Source: Dactylorhiza incarnata | Lineage: Eukaryota > Streptophyta > Magnoliopsida > Asparagales > Orchidaceae | Reading direction: 5' to 3' | Assembly: GCA_033032865.1 (NCBI GenBank) | Contig: JAWHQI010000009.1 | Span: 13,782,001-13,846,000, forward strand | Length of the DNA: 64,000 bases | Shown here: in pieces, positions 21,935 to 34,098 of the stretch | How the letters are laid out: each line of letters starts with the position of its first letter | Numbering within the stretch: position 1 is the first letter of the stretch | Notes under the pieces: generated by a model | Database searches by the model: none | What the model was told of the DNA's origin: nothing | Seen by the model: the letters and a program-made list of their open reading frames with translations, nothing else | Program-made: the position numbers and the translations under genes

Positions 21935-22180
21935 ATTGTAATGAGCATCGACCTGTCGCGCTCGAGCTCTAAGTCTCTAATTGTAATCCCCCAGAAGATA
22001 GTGAAAGTTGGCTGGCACAGCTCAGGCCGCGTGGTTTTTCACCCTTTCCGGGTTTTCCACGTTAAAAGTTCTCGTGTCACTTACTAGCTTACTTTTTGAC
22101 TGTTTGCGCGCTCGGTTCGCTTCCGAGCTAAGGTGGTTCAAGTCTACCGGTCTACCAAAGCATCCGAGCGACCCACAACA
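20243..22180 (+). repeat. 3' LTR of element D
   Basis: 1938 bp, TGATGTGCACCC to GACCCACAACA. It differs from the 5' LTR by substitutions and by indels in the repeats, including a longer CT microsatellite at 21890-21936 and an extra CTGACTTGGTCAGC segment. TATA box at 21642. Confidence 0.9.
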
Positions 22181-22316
22181 ATATATATATATTAGAAATT
22201 AAAAAATAATTAACCCTACATAAAAAATTTGCATATAAATTATTAATTTATTATGGTTATATTGTGATACAAATAAAAATAATGTATCTATCATCACTGT
22301 ATTCATATATTTTTAA

Positions 22317-22563
22317 GACTCCGTCTGCGCGACATTTTTGCTCTAATGTGTTTTGACAAAAAAGTCACTGTAATTAAATGGATGTTTGACATGACATGAA
22401 TGTTTGACATGACAACCGTTAAGACCACAATTAAGAAAATAAAGTTAGTTTTGACTTTTGTACATAAAAGTGGATGAAGTTTCTTAGATAAGTTCGGGCG
22501 ATCAAGAACGACAGTTCCTAACCGCCACGTTTATGACCGCCACCGCTGTGCCAAACGGAGCCT
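22317..22563. mobile_element. Possible MITE, degenerate
   Basis: The left end AGACTCCGTCTG and the right end CAAACGGAGCCT are related as imperfect terminal inverted repeats over about 12 bp, enclosing 247 bp of noncoding DNA. The target duplication is unclear. The repeats are too diverged to assign a superfamily. Confidence 0.35.
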
Positions 22564-24251
22564 AAATATATTATTAACTTTAATTTTTAAAAGATAATTT
22601 AATAAGTTATTATAATAATATATCTAAGAAATATTTAATTTATATTTATATAGTTACGCATATTAATTATATATTTTATTTTATATATACATTAATATTT
22701 ATATGTATATAAAATAATACATCTTAAAACAACAAGAACCAAATGTTCCAGGGTCCACTTTTCCTTCAATTACAAAGTTGCGTGGGTTTGAATCTGCATG
22801 GTTAATTTGGTATTTCTGTCATTTTAACTTTTGTGCTTCTTGGGCCGCCCGGTTACGCAAAACCCCTCCCGGTTCCCGGCCCGCCGGTCCGCCCGCCCGG
22901 TTCCGCGGTTCACCAGCGGTTTGCGGATGGAGGCGGTTTCTTATTTGGACCGAACCGGCCATGTGTCCGGTCCGCGGTTCGACAAGTTGGACCGGCTTGT
23001 CCGGTCCAATTTTCAAAAGATTGGTCTTTCCTTAAATTTATTTAAGCAAAAATCCAGTAGAACTAATCCAGTGGATGTAATCCAGGGGCAACAAGACATT
23101 TATTAATTTATGTCTCCCCTTAAATTTTTAGAATGCCCAGTTCGTTTTCATTAAAATTAATTTGTGAAGAGACGAACGATCTTTATTAGGGCTCTGTTTG
23201 GGGCGGTAGTGGAAAAAAATAGCGGTGGGAAATCAATGCCGACATTAGAGCGGCTTAAAAAGCTGTTTTAAGGTTTAATGTTTATGGTTTTAGAATTTAG
23301 CGACTTAAAAAACTATTTTATATGTAGTAGGACCTTCTGCGTCTAACATGTTATCTGCTTTGAATCCATGATATAACATAAATATCAAACTTAAAACTGA
23401 TTGTTTGTAGATAGTTAAATGCACAAGACTAAATTCTCATCAATATGAAATTAAATTATCCCTTTAAAAATCATAAAAGAAAAAACTTTGAGCTGTTCGC
23501 ACCAAATATTGTGTCCCTGGAGAATTGAGTCTAACCGAGCTTAACTTGTGATCGACGGTTCAAGTCATCATATCAACTGCATCGGATTAATAATAACCTT
23601 GCGTGATTCAACTTCTTTTATTGTCGGTTCGAGTCCAGTTAGTCTATCACTTAAATAAAGAGGTTCAGGTTTCCTCTCTTCATAGGGACAATACCTAAGT
23701 AAACCACCATCTAGAAGCTTCCAGAAAGCTTGAAAAGTTCATCATGAAACTAAATGATTGAAATAAAGACAGGAAGGGACAATTTTTTTTTCAAATTTTA
23801 AAATAATAATTATGAAGACTGAAAAAATAATTAATGGAAGTGCAGGCTGTCTCCTTCCAGTGAGATCCTCTTGGATCTTGGGCCATTGCAAGCCTGATCT
23901 CTTTCTTTATTAGGAGCAGGTAGGTAGTTAGGAATCCCTCAGAGCTATTAACAGAGCAGGTGAGGCAATTGCCACTTGTTTCTAACTATGCTATTTGAAA
24001 ATGTGCAGGAATTTCTCATTTTATTTTAGGATAATTATTCATTTTTTACATAAAGAAATTATACATTCAAACAAAAATTAACTTATAAATATTCAGAAAC
24101 AATGCCGGTAGTTATAAATATTTTGGATTTCAAACATGTTTATTATTCCCAGAAAATTTATGTTATTGAGAGCATTAATTTGGAGTGCTAATTAGGCTCT
24201 GTTTGTCTGAATTTTTTTTCCTCCATTGTGTTTTGGGTGCTACTACACACA

Positions 24252-24463
24252 CCTAAAGTCTACCAAAAAGCCACAAAAAGTGGGCTCCACTCCTCACAAA
24301 AACACCAGATTCTTCTAGGGTTCGGCTCAAAATCACAAAAAGTGGTCCCTACTCGGCACAAAAACACCCGACTTTAGGATTTGGTGCCAAAAAAAACCCT
24401 AAAGTCGGGTGTTTTGTGCTGAGTGGGCCCCACTTTTTGTGGTTTTTAGGTAGATTTTAGATG
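24252..24463. repeat. Foldback (MITE-like) inverted repeat
   Basis: The left arm starting CTAAAGTCTACC pairs with the right arm ending GGTAGATTTTAG over about 65 bp, with a third copy of the CACAAAAAGTGG..CC motif between them. The flank GGCTCTGTTTG at 24199 resembles a DNA-transposon end. It may be a small nonautonomous DNA element. Confidence 0.6.
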
Positions 24464-24655
24464 AACATAGTATTATTCTTGTGTTTTTCAGAAAATACAA
24501 ATGCTGTTTTTTGAATGTTTAAATAGCTTCCATTTGGAATCATCAATCCTCAAAACGCCGTTCAATGTCCGATTCCAACTGCAGAAAGGGAGCTTCATTC
24601 AAAAACATGATTTTATCTTCACCTCCAACCTCGCTCTCTAACTCAACCACCACCA

Positions 24656-25830
24656 TCCACCCGGTTTTGGCTTTTTGGGTGGCAGTGGATAAAGGACCAC
24701 CACCCGGTTTTGGCTTTTTGGGTGGCAGTGGATAAAGGACCACCACTCGGTTTTGGCTTTTTGGGTGGCAGTGGATAAAGGACCACCACCCGATTTTGGC
24801 TTTTTGGGTTGGCAGAGGATAAATGACCGCCACCTGTTTAATTTGAGCTGATCAGTCTCAAGTTCTTATAAACATATATGCTTATATATGTGTATTATGA
24901 TATTATATGTATAACCCCCACCTCTGAGCCGCAATGGCGGACACGTGGTTGACTTTGATTGCTTTGGCTATTACCTTCTAGTGCAGGTTTTTCCTCTTAC
25001 CGAGTGCACTCGTTTGAGCTGGCTCGAGTTGTTGTAAGATTATTGATGTTTATCTGCTTAGTTCTCCTTTCTGCAATCTTTTATTTCTGATTGCTGCTAA
25101 TCTTGGTTTTCTTGCACCCTTTGGGCTGAGGCATTCTTTTCTTATGAATGTCTCAGGTTCAGGTCTTTAGCTGCCGCAGGAGTTAGAGCGGTGTCGTTCA
25201 GTTTTCCTGTCGAGGCACTTCCTCTCTTCTAGGTAAGGGGCAGTTCTTTAGTTATTGCCTTCTTTTGGATGTTTTCCTTCTTTCCTGCGGGTTCGTGTCA
25301 GTTGTTGGCGCCCGTTTGGCTTTTATGCTTAGTTTACTTGCTTGTAGTTTTGCTGTTACTTTCGGGTTGTTTACCTACTTGCTCTCTGGGAAGCTTTATG
25401 CTAGGATGCATTAGTTACTTTATTGGTATAAAAATGTCATTCTTGCACATCATAATTTTTAGTAATTGTCATATACTTTGAAGACCGTAGAAAATACTTT
25501 CTTACTATACTAAACATAGACATGTGCATATCATTTTTGGGATGTGGATCTTCATGCTCATGTAGGCTAAAAACAAACATATTTTCCGCTGGGTATGTAT
25601 AGCTTTCTACTTGTGGAGTAGTGATCCACCGAACCGAGGGACGCGGTCCTAAGATAAAAATGTAAATTTTCTTTTTATCTCAAACATATATATGTCTTTT
25701 ATAAATTTATCGTAAGGAGTGTTTGCCTGAGCGTCTGTAGTCGTCCCCTGCAGGACGTGGCATCACGACGCGTATTTTCCCTTGCTCTGATAATATGCAT
25801 TAAATTCTTGGGAAAATGCAGGTTGTGACA
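24656..25830 (+). repeat. LTR1 of G, 5' truncated
   Basis: Matches the last 1.2 kb of LTR2 and LTR3 and ends TTGTGACA at the primer site. Homology starts inside the 43-bp minisatellite, so the break lies in that repeat. The left neighbour 24541-24655 is not LTR. Confidence 0.85.
24661..24832 (+). repeat. 43-bp minisatellite, 4 copies (LTR1 of G)
   Basis: The unit starts GGTTTTGGCTTTTTGGGTGG and contains CAGTGGATAAAGGACC. The last copy has diverged. The same array is in the other two LTRs. Confidence 0.92.
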
Positions 25831-25846
25831 GTTGGTATCAGAGGGA
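25831..25846 (+). other. Primer-binding site of G, first copy
   Basis: GTTGGTATCAGAGGGA follows the LTR end; TGGTATCAGAG is the tRNA-iMet type. Second copy at 32850-32865. Confidence 0.85.
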
Positions 25847-25996
25847 GGTTAGCCGGGTTGTTGGGATAGTCTGGTTGGCCTGGTTAACCGTCTGGTGAGA
25901 ATCGTTATTCATTGCATACACACACCAAGGGGTCATCAGTATGTCTTGGCTGAAGCATGAACACTACACTCATAGCATGATAAGAAGTATACGGGG

Positions 25997-26174
25997 CATA
26001 TTATGTAGTATGGGATGCATAATATGTGTTTGTATATGGATCCTCATAGGTGACAACATACGACTGTTATGTAGTATGGGATGCATAACGTAGGTCGCAT
26101 GCGTGTCCATTAGCTCGTTTTTCTTTTTCGTTACATGCGATAATATGTAGTATGGGATGCATAAGATCGCATGT
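25997..26174 (+). ncRNA. Three same-loop hairpins in the G leader, first copy
   Basis: The 12-base loop TAGTATGGGATG occurs three times, each flanked by TTATG or TATG and CATAA, with outer arms that differ between hairpins but pair within each: CATATTATG/CATAATATG (25997-26026); CATACGA with TCGCATG (26057-26101, one mismatch that is paired in the second copy); ACATGCGAT/ATCGCATGT (26133-26174). They lie in the untranslated leader between primer site and gag start. A structural RNA role such as packaging or dimerisation is inference. Confidence 0.55.
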
Positions 26175-26530
26175 GTACGCCGCTCATAGCATGCATTAAG
26201 GCCTTTTTAGATTGCATAGCACTGCATATACATCATAACATAGCATTAGCACACGTGTCAAGCTAAAGAAATACATGATGACGCTCGTACACACATGATT
26301 TGAAATAAAATTTGGCATTCGTGCATTTATATTATATGCACATAAGTTGATATGATGATGGTATATCATCCTAAGTTTAGCATAACATCATTTCATGAAT
26401 TCCTAGAGCAAGGTAACATCAAGAGCAAGTATCTACTCTTTTCTGGTCTGTATCGAGTTAGGAAATTCTAGTTCCTAGCTGTTGCGTCTTAAGCTAGGTG
26501 TAGTGATGTGTTTGTTCATAATTGCAGTCG

Positions 26531-26620
26531 ATGACTCCAGAGCGTAGTGCGTCGGAGTCGACCCCCCAGTCAGAGGGCGAGTCTTCGGGGCCGCGCAAGG
26601 TAAAGCGTTTGGTCCTTTAG
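26531..26620 (+). pseudogene. Gag start of G, 29 codons
   Basis: ATG opens a serine/proline-rich frame (MTPERSASESTPQSEGESS) that stops after 29 residues. Position and composition fit the start of a gypsy gag; the rest of gag is deleted. The identical frame is at 33550-33639 in the second copy. Confidence 0.5.
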
Positions 26621-26789
26621 CTGGACATCGGTCTTTCCTTGAGTGCGTTGTCTTTTCGCGCTAGGTTTTTCCTCCGATTCTTTCCGCGGTGTGTGCTCGT
26701 AACCTTTTAGTTCCCGGTGGGTTTGCTTACCTCGTTTTTATGCTAGAAACCATTATCAGTTTGCCGTGTATCGAGGTTTTTCCTGTGGC

Positions 26790-27092
26790 GCGGGAGTTCC
26801 CTGATGTCTTCCCAGTTAATCCCCCTGGTTTTTCTGCCTGTGAGAGTTGAGGAGTTTCTTTCTTACCTTGAGCCGGGTACCCGTCCTATTGCTAAGGCAC
26901 CGTACGATTTGGCCCCGCGTGTGTTGCGAGAGTTGCGCACTCAGTTAGATGAGTGGTTGCAGTGTGGTTTTTTCCTGGCCTAGTTCCTTGCCCTGGAGTG
27001 CTCTCGTCTTGTTCGTAAAGAAGAAAGTTAGTTCTGTGAGATTGTGTGTCGATTATCGAGAACTGATCAAGGTGACCATCAAGAGCTGTTTT
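26790..27092 (+). pseudogene. Gypsy RT N-terminal fragment, G first copy
   Basis: Translated pieces match the conserved start of Ty3/gypsy reverse transcriptase: EFPDVFPVN, then [32 protein letters not shown] and [12 protein letters not shown]. Frame changes and stops separate the pieces. The catalytic YVDD region, RNase H and integrase are absent, and the sequence jumps directly to the polyprotein C-terminus. Confidence 0.85.
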
Positions 27093-27231
27093 TCCCCCGG
27101 TGATTCTAGGTTAGATTTTAATCTAACTCTTAGCTTTTAACTTTTGCCCTAGTTTGCTTTCGCTTGTTTCGCCGCGTGTCCGCCTTTATAGGAGAGTCTA
27201 AGATAAGGAACCGTTAGGCGTGCGTCCTTGG

Positions 27232-27442
27232 TGACCGCCATGTTCAAGTTTCGGTGCCAGTGTTTCAACCAAGTCCGTCCTATGTAGACCAGCCTGTTCG
27301 TATCTTGGAGAAGCAAGTGCGGGAGTTGCGAAGAAAGACCATCCCTATGGTGAAGGTCCTCTGGGACAATCAGGATGTTCGAGGTGCGACCTGGGAGCTA
27401 GAGTCAGCAATGAAGGAGTCCTATTCTCATCTTTTCGGCTAG
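27232..27442 (+). pseudogene. Gypsy polyprotein C-terminus, G first copy
   Basis: The frame ending 27442 reads VRILEKQVRELRRK, VKVLWDNQ and ATWELES, the conserved tail of chromovirus-type gypsy polyproteins just after integrase (chromodomain region). It shows that the RT fragment and this tail were joined by a large internal deletion. Second copy at 49229-49439. Confidence 0.85.
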
Positions 27443-27520
27443 TTTCCCCGGTGAGTTTTCGTCTCTTGCGCTTTTCCTTGTTTGATATTGTTGTTGCAAA
27501 GTTTCAGGGCGAAACTTTTT

Positions 27521-27535
27521 GTTAGGAGGGGTGGA
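27521..27535 (+). promoter_or_regulatory. Polypurine tract of G, first copy
   Basis: GTTAGGAGGGGTGGA immediately before LTR2. The identical tract is at 49518-49532. Confidence 0.8.
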
Positions 27536-27904
27536 TGTAACGCCCCAGGTTTTCTCAGTCTTTTAAGCGGGGAATACGAGACGATAATGTCATAATTATG
27601 AAATTATCGTTGCATAGTATAAATGTGAGGGGGCGTTACCATTTCGGATCGTCGTCGTCGCTCGGCGAATTTTTATTAAATGGGGGCGTAAATGGGGTTA
27701 TATGAATGTAAATGTGTATATAAATACGTATATATGTATACATGTGTAATTACAAGCGTGCATAAAAATTTATATATAATCATGCTCTTATAAATGTATT
27801 CCCTTGGGTATGCATGCTTGAAGTTTTTAGGGGAAGGGGTTTCGTGTCGGGTGCTACATTTATACCATTTTATATACATGCATGTGTATAGGGAGGGGTA
27901 TATA

Positions 27905-28018
<114 letters not shown>

Positions 28019-28104
28019 AAAAAAAAGAGAGGTGTAAATATATGTACCTGCATACACAATATATATTAATATTGATGCAAATTTTGTGAGAATTTATGCA
28101 TTTT

Positions 28105-28112
28105 TATATAAA
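28105..28112 (+). promoter_or_regulatory. TATA-like box in LTR2 of G
   Basis: TATATAAA before ACCGGGGAAG, repeated at 29360-29367 by the tandem duplication; LTR3 has a changed form near 50000. Weak promoter candidate. Confidence 0.4.
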
Positions 28113-28775
28113 CCGGGGAAGTGATGGTGGAGCAGCAGCCTTTCTTCCTTTCATTTCTCCCTTTCCCGTGCAATCCTGGAACCCTCTTGGGTGGAGAGCA
28201 AGGGTTTCGTCGGAGCCGCCGAGAATCGACGGGTTCGGCCGACGGAGGGGTTGTGGGAGGTTGCCGGGTCTGTCTTCGTCGCCGGGGCTGTGCTAACAGT
28301 CGGCCCTCGTCGAGATTTCCGCGATTTGGCGGGTCGCCGGTCGATTTGAGGCAAGAGACCTTTTCCTCCTCCTTCCCTGCACTTTCTTTCTTCTGCTTAT
28401 CTGGATTATGGCTGCGATTATGGGGTATGCAAGTTCTTTCTTTTTGGTACTTTTACTTGGATTTCATATGGAAGGTTCCTTAGTTGATATGCTAGAGGTT
28501 TCTGCATAATTTCTGGGCATACCTGTTTGGTACCATGGGCTAGTCCTAATCCTAATCGGTGGAAGTAATTTTGCATTTCATAAGAAAACTTGTATAAATT
28601 TCGTGGTTATTCATGCTTGGTTCATGGGGCTAATTTCAAATCCTAATCTGTTGGCTAATCTTGCATTTCATTAGAAAACCTGGGTGGATTTTGTGGGTAT
28701 TCATCCTTGGCTCTAGGGGTGTACCTGCTTGGTATGTTAGGCTGTCCTTAATCCTAACCAGTTGGGGAAGTTCTG

Positions 28776-29250
28776 TTAAAGAGGGCGGAAGTCATCACAG
28801 GCGATGGAGGAGGAGGTGCAGCTGGCCGAAGACGGAGAAGAACCGTGACGGAAAGCTGCGTTGTACCTAAAAACACCAGCGCGGTGAAGAAGATAGGATC
28901 GCCGCCAATGTCGAGGTGCGAAGAGGAAAGGAACCTGGAGACGGGATTGAAGAGGAAAGGAATGTGGAGGTTTGGGGAAAATGAGGGAGAAGCGGAGGGA
29001 GAGGACGCGGAAATGAGGCGGATAGGCGAGCGACGGGGTTCATTAGTAAGCAGCTAGCGGAGAGAGGGGCGGTGGGAGCACACGCGGCGACGCCAGACGC
29101 AGATGCCCACAGTGCCGCCCTGCTTCGTTGCCAGCGCGTCGAGGCATGACGGAGGCCGATCGGGCGGAAGAGCGGCGGAAGGGCGAATTCGGAAAACCAC
29201 TGTAGCGTGACCGACGACGCGACACAAAGTGAAGAATACGCTTATTAATA
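28776..29250. other. GC-rich foreign segment between the LTR2 duplicates
   Basis: Absent from LTR3 and unlike the rest of the LTR in composition. It could be captured host DNA. Open frames on both strands (plus-strand frame ending 29057; minus-strand 29043-29314) show no family I recognise. No transposon ends or target duplication seen. Confidence 0.55.
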
Positions 29251-31683
29251 ATAGATATATATATAGATAAAGAAAAAAAAAGAGAGGTGTAAATATATGT
29301 ACGTGCATACACAATATATATTAATATTGATGCAAATTTTGTGAGAATTTATGCATTTTTATATAAACCGGGGAAGTGATGGTGGAGCAGCAGCCTTTCT
29401 TCCTTTCATTTCTCCCTTTCCCGTGCAATCCTGGAACCCTCTTGGGTGGAGAGCAAGGGTTTCGTCGGAGCCGCCGAGAATCGACGGGTTCGGCCGACGG
29501 AGGGGTTGTGGGAGGTTGCCGGGTCTGTCTTCGTCGCCGGGGCTGTGCTAACAGTCGGCCCTCGTCGAGATTTCCGCGATTTGGCGGGTCGCCGGTCGAT
29601 TTGAGGCAAGAGACCTTTTCCTCCTCCTTCCCTGCACTTTCTTTCTTCTGCTTATCTGGATTATGGCTGCGATTATGGGGTATGCAAGTTCTTTCTTTTT
29701 GGTACTTTTACTTGGATTTCATATGGAAGGTTCCTTAGTTGATATGCTAGAGGTTTCTGCATAATTTCTGGGCATACCTGTTTGGTACCATGGGCTAGTC
29801 CTAATCCTAATCGGTGGAAGTAATTTTGCATTTCATAAGAAAACTTGTATAAATTTCGTGGTTATTCATGCTTGGTTCATGGGGCTAATTTCAAATCCTA
29901 ATCTGTTGGCTAATCTTGCATTTCATTAGAAAACCTGGGTGGATTTTGTGGGTATTCATCCTTGGCTCTAGGGGTGTACCTGCTTGGTATGTTAGGCTGT
30001 CCTTAATCCTAACCAGTTGGGGAAGTTCTGCATTTCAGTTATAAAGAAATCTGGATGGATGAAATATATATATATATATCTATGCATACTCTGTGCCTTT
30101 CCCTAGAGTTTTGGATGGATAAATTATGCATGTCTATGCTATTCTGCGCATTTCATTGGTAAGGAGCCTACTGGGTTTACTAATCTGTACCCTTCCTAGT
30201 TAAAATGAGATATTTCACATCATTATTTTTAAAAAAAAAAAATGCATGCAAATGGGCTAGTTCTGGAGGGGCATACTTTAGTAAAATGGTTAAATGATCC
30301 GGAAGTTTATGCATATGTTTGGCTAGAAGGATGGATGGTTGCTAACTCCAAGTATATATATATATATATAGTCGACAGAAAAGACGAATCGGAATGGCCT
30401 GTTAGATTCTTCTTATCTCTCTTTTAGCGGGCTATAAGGATGGATAATTTCTCTTGTTGGTTCCCGAAGTTTTGGCAAAGTTATTAATTGTTAACTTGAA
30501 GGTTATATAGATGTATTTCGGCTTCGAGACTTTATAATCGTTTCAAATCATTGTCCGCTTCGCTCTAAAGTTAAGTGAACAAAAAGCTATTATGCGGCTT
30601 ATACGTAAAGTGCAAATGCTAAAGTTATTTCCCTATATTAAATGTAAGACCCTTCTTGAATGTCAAATCATGCATGTTGCTAATAAGTTCATGTTGAAAA
30701 GTGGTTTTAGACTGGAGTGTGGGTAGATGTACGGGCCCTCACCACAATGATTTAGAACTGGAGTGTGGATGGATATTGAGGCCCTCACCACGGTTATTTT
30801 AGCTTGTCATGCAACAACTTGGTATGGCTTCCTCTTAGATGCCCCGGTTTGGGGATGCCCTTGTGGCTTATGCTTTATACGAGGAAAATTGTTTAATTCG
30901 AGCCTTACCTATAGCTAACCAACATATCTATCATTTTATGGTTTCCCTTCTTTCTTCTTCCTTGTCTGCCTAGCCGGTTGATTTTAGGTTAGTGGCAGTT
31001 GTGTTTCACTTTTTGGGTCTTGTTTGGTGTTCTGGGTTCTTGATCCCTGCTGCCATCCCCCTTAGAATCTGAATGGATTCTATTCCCGTTTAGTTATGCT
31101 ACCAGGTAGTATGATAAGACTTCCCTAGGATTAGAGAAGTTTGCTCGCCCTAAGATTATGCAACTATTACTTCTTTATGAAGTTCCCCGTCGACTTTGAA
31201 ATGAAGTCTTCTAGTCAACTTTGATATAAGTCCTCCTCGTTGACTTGATATAAGTCTTTTCTTGTAGGCTCTTGTTGAGTTTTCCGTCGATTTCATCGCT
31301 TATTCTGAATTGTTTCCCCTTATATCTATATGTTCTTTTGCTGGGTGTTCCCGGGTATCTCAAACGTTGTTATCAAACCTTTTAAGTCCCTTTGGCTGAG
31401 ACTTTTGATAAAGCTATGCTCTATTCTTTGAGTTGCCCTGTTTTTGGTTAGTATTCATTGTGGTGTCTTGTCGTGCCTTATTCTTCGTGCTGTTACGGGA
31501 AGTTCGTTGGGAGTCAAGTTTGGACTCACCAAGTGTTTTCAAATGAATCGTTGAGTAGTGTTTATTTCTTTGTGACCCTATTCTTAGGGTGTTATGGTGC
31601 TTATATCTCGGGTTACGTCCCGTGTCTTAATCGAAACATAATTCAATTATTTAGAACCTTTGTCTTAAGCCTTGTGCGGTGGG

Positions 31684-31857
31684 TTTTGGCTTTTTGGGTG
31701 GCAGTGGATAAAGGACCACCACCCGGTTTTGGCTTTTTGGGTGGCAGTGGATAAAGGACCACCACCCGGTTTTGGTTTTTTGGGTGGCAGTGGATAAAGG
31801 ACCACCACCCGGTTTTGGCTTTTTGGGTTGGCAGAGGATAAATGACCGCCACCTGTT
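31684..31857 (+). repeat. 43-bp minisatellite, 4 copies (LTR2 of G)
   Basis: Same unit as in LTR1, four copies with the diverged last copy. A long minus-strand frame across it is a repeat translation. Confidence 0.92.
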
Positions 31858-32849
31858 TAATTTGAGCTGATCAGTCTCAAGTTCTTATAAGCATATATGC
31901 TTATATATGTGTATTATGATATTATATGTATAACCCCCACCTCTGAGTCGCAATGGCGGACACGTGGTTGACTTTGATTGCTTTGGCTATTACCTTATGG
32001 TGCAGGCTTTTCCTCTTACCGAGTGCACTCGTTTGAGCTGGCTCGAGTTGTTGTAAGATTATTGATGTTTATCTGCTTAGTTCTCCTTTCTGCAATCTTT
32101 TATTTCTGATTGCTGCTAATCTTGGTTTTCTTGCACCCTTTGGGCTGATGCATTCTTTTCTTATGAATGTCTCAGGTTCAGGTCTTTAGATGCCGCAGGA
32201 GTTAGAGCGGTGTCGTTCAGTTTTCCTGTCGAGGCACTTCCTCTCTTCTAGGTAAGGGGCAGTTCTTTAGTTGTTGCCTTCTTTTGGATGTTTTCCTTCT
32301 TTCCTGCGGGTTCGTGTCAGTTGTTGGCGCCCGTTTGGCTTTTATGCTTAGTTTACTTGTTTGTAGTTTTGCTGTTACTTTCGGGTTGTTTACCTACTTG
32401 CTCTCTGGGAAGCTTTATGCTAGGATACATTAGTTACTTTATTGGTATAAAAATGTCATTCTTGCACATCATAATTTTTAGTAATTGTCACATACTTTGA
32501 AGACCGTAGAAAATACTTTCTTACTATACTAAACATAGACATGTGCATATCATTTCTGGGATGTGGATCTTCATGCTCATGTAGGCTAAAAACAAACCTA
32601 TTTTTCGCTGCGTAGGTATAGCTTTCTACTTGTGGAGTAGTGATCCACCAGACCGAGGGACGCGGTCCTAAGATAAAAATGTAAATTTTCTTTTTATCTC
32701 AAACATATATATGTCTTTTATAAATTTATCGTAAGGAGTGTTTGCCTGAGCGTCTGTAATTGTCCCCTGCAGGACGTGGCATCACGACGCGTATTTTCCC
32801 TTGCTCTGATAATATGCATTAAATTCTTGGGAAAATGCGGGTTGTAACA

Positions 32850-34098
32850 GTTGGTATCAGAGGGAGGTTAGCCGGGTTGCTGGGATAGTCTGGTTGGCCC
32901 GGATAACCGTCTGGTGAGAATCGTTATTCATTGCATACACACACCAAGGGGTCATCAGTATGTCTTGGCTGAAGCATGAACACTACACTCATAGCATGAT
33001 AAGAAGTATACGAGACATATTATGTAGTATGGGATGCATAATATGTGTTTGTATATGGATCCTCATAGGTGACAACATGCGACTGTTATGTAGTATGGGA
33101 TGCATAACGTAGTTCGCATGCGTGTCCATTAGCTCGTTTTTCTTTTTCGTTACATGCGATAATATGTAGTATGGGATACATAAGATTGCATGTGTACGCC
33201 GCTCATAGCATGCATTAAGGCCTTTTTAGATTGCATAGCACTGCATATACATCATAACATAGCATTAGCACATGTGTCAAGCTGAAGACATACATGATGG
33301 CGCTCGTACAGACATGATTTGAAATAAAATTTGGCATTCATGCATCTATATTATATGCACATAAGTTGATAGGATGATGGTATATCATCCTAAGTTAAGC
33401 ATAACATCATTTCATGAATTCCCAGAGCAAGGTAACATCAAGAGCAAGTATCTACTCTTTTCTGGTCTGTATCGAGTTAGGAAATTCTAGTTCCTAGCTG
33501 TTGCGTCTTAAGCTAGGTGTAGTGATGTGTTTGTTCATAATTGCAGTCGATGACTCCAGAGCGTAGTGCGTCGGAGTCGACCCCCCAGTCAGAGGGCGAG
33601 TCTTCGGGGCCGCGCAAGGTAAAGCGTTTGGTCCTTTAGCTGGACATCGGTCTTTCCTTGAGTGCGTTGGCTTTTCACGCTAGGTTTTTCCTCCGATTCT
33701 TTTCGCGGCGTGTGCTCATAACCTTTTAGTTCCCGGTGGGTTTGCTTACCTCGTTTCTATGCTAGAAACAGTTATCAGTTTACCGCGTATCGAGGTTTTT
33801 CCTGTGGCGCGGGAGTTCCCTGATGTCTTCCCAGTTAATCCCCCTGGTTTTTCTGCCTGTGAGAGTTGAGGAGTTTGTTTCTGACCTTCAGCCGGGTACC
33901 CATCCTATTGCTAAGGCACCGTACCATTTGGCCCCGCGTGTGTTGCGAGTGTTGCGCACTCAGTTAGATGAGTGGTTGCAGTGTGGCTTTTTCCTGGCCT
34001 AGTTCCTTGCCCTGGAGTGCTCTCCTCTTGTTCGTAAAGAAGAAAGTTAGTTCGGTGAGATTGTGTGTCGATTATCGAGAACTGATCAAGGTGACCAT
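32850..34098 (+). pseudogene. G second internal region, left part
   Basis: Primer site 32850-32865, leader hairpins at 33016-33193, gag stub 33550-33639 and RT fragment from about 33809, colinear with 25831-27079 at a constant offset of 7019. It is cut by element B after ACCAT (34094-34098) in the middle of the RT segment. The first copy shows the same site unoccupied. Confidence 0.88.

Larger units (their letters stand above)
15889..22180 (+). mobile_element. Element D: gag-only Ty3/gypsy retrotransposon
   Basis: Complete structure: 5' LTR 15889-17769, primer site, gag, tandem array, polypurine tract, 3' LTR 20243-22180, and a 5-bp target duplication atata (15884-15888 and 22181-22185, within AT repeats, so weak by itself). 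The internal region is 2.5 kb and has no protease, RT, RNase H or integrase. The gag C-terminal CDYH-type motif and the TTTGGCGCCATCTGTGGG primer region fit the Tat/Ogre side of gypsy. Elements with gag but no pol are known and rely on enzymes in trans. Confidence 0.85.
22181..24655. other. Unassigned intergenic DNA
   Basis: No gene supported. It contains AT-rich stretches, a CCGG-rich patch at 22840-23020 with overlapping frames on both strands (composition), two foldback or MITE-like segments listed separately, and a further GGCTCTGTTTGG motif at 23191 that resembles a DNA-transposon end without a found partner. Confidence 0.6.

Noticed and set aside
22778..23106. Three overlapping plus-strand frames at a CCGG-rich patch
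   Set aside because: All three frames are open because of composition; none has a recognisable domain.
25269..25481. 70-codon hydrophobic frame repeated in all three G LTRs (also 32288 and 52089)
   Set aside because: It is kept because the LTR copies are similar; the few differences are amino-acid-changing and it lacks family support.
28121..28483. 120-codon frame present twice in LTR2 and once in LTR3
   Set aside because: Conservation is explained by LTR duplication; composition of a GC-rich leader, no domain recognised.
29179..29190. AAGGGCGAATTC, a 12-mer also found beside inserts in common TA-cloning vectors
   Set aside because: The sequence on either side does not continue as vector as far as I recall, so chance is the better explanation; worth a vector screen.
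31643..31852. Minus-strand frames over the 43-bp minisatellites (also 24543-24833 and 51358-51609)
   Set aside because: Pure translations of the tandem repeat. The tail of the 24543 frame outside the repeat is too short to call an exon.
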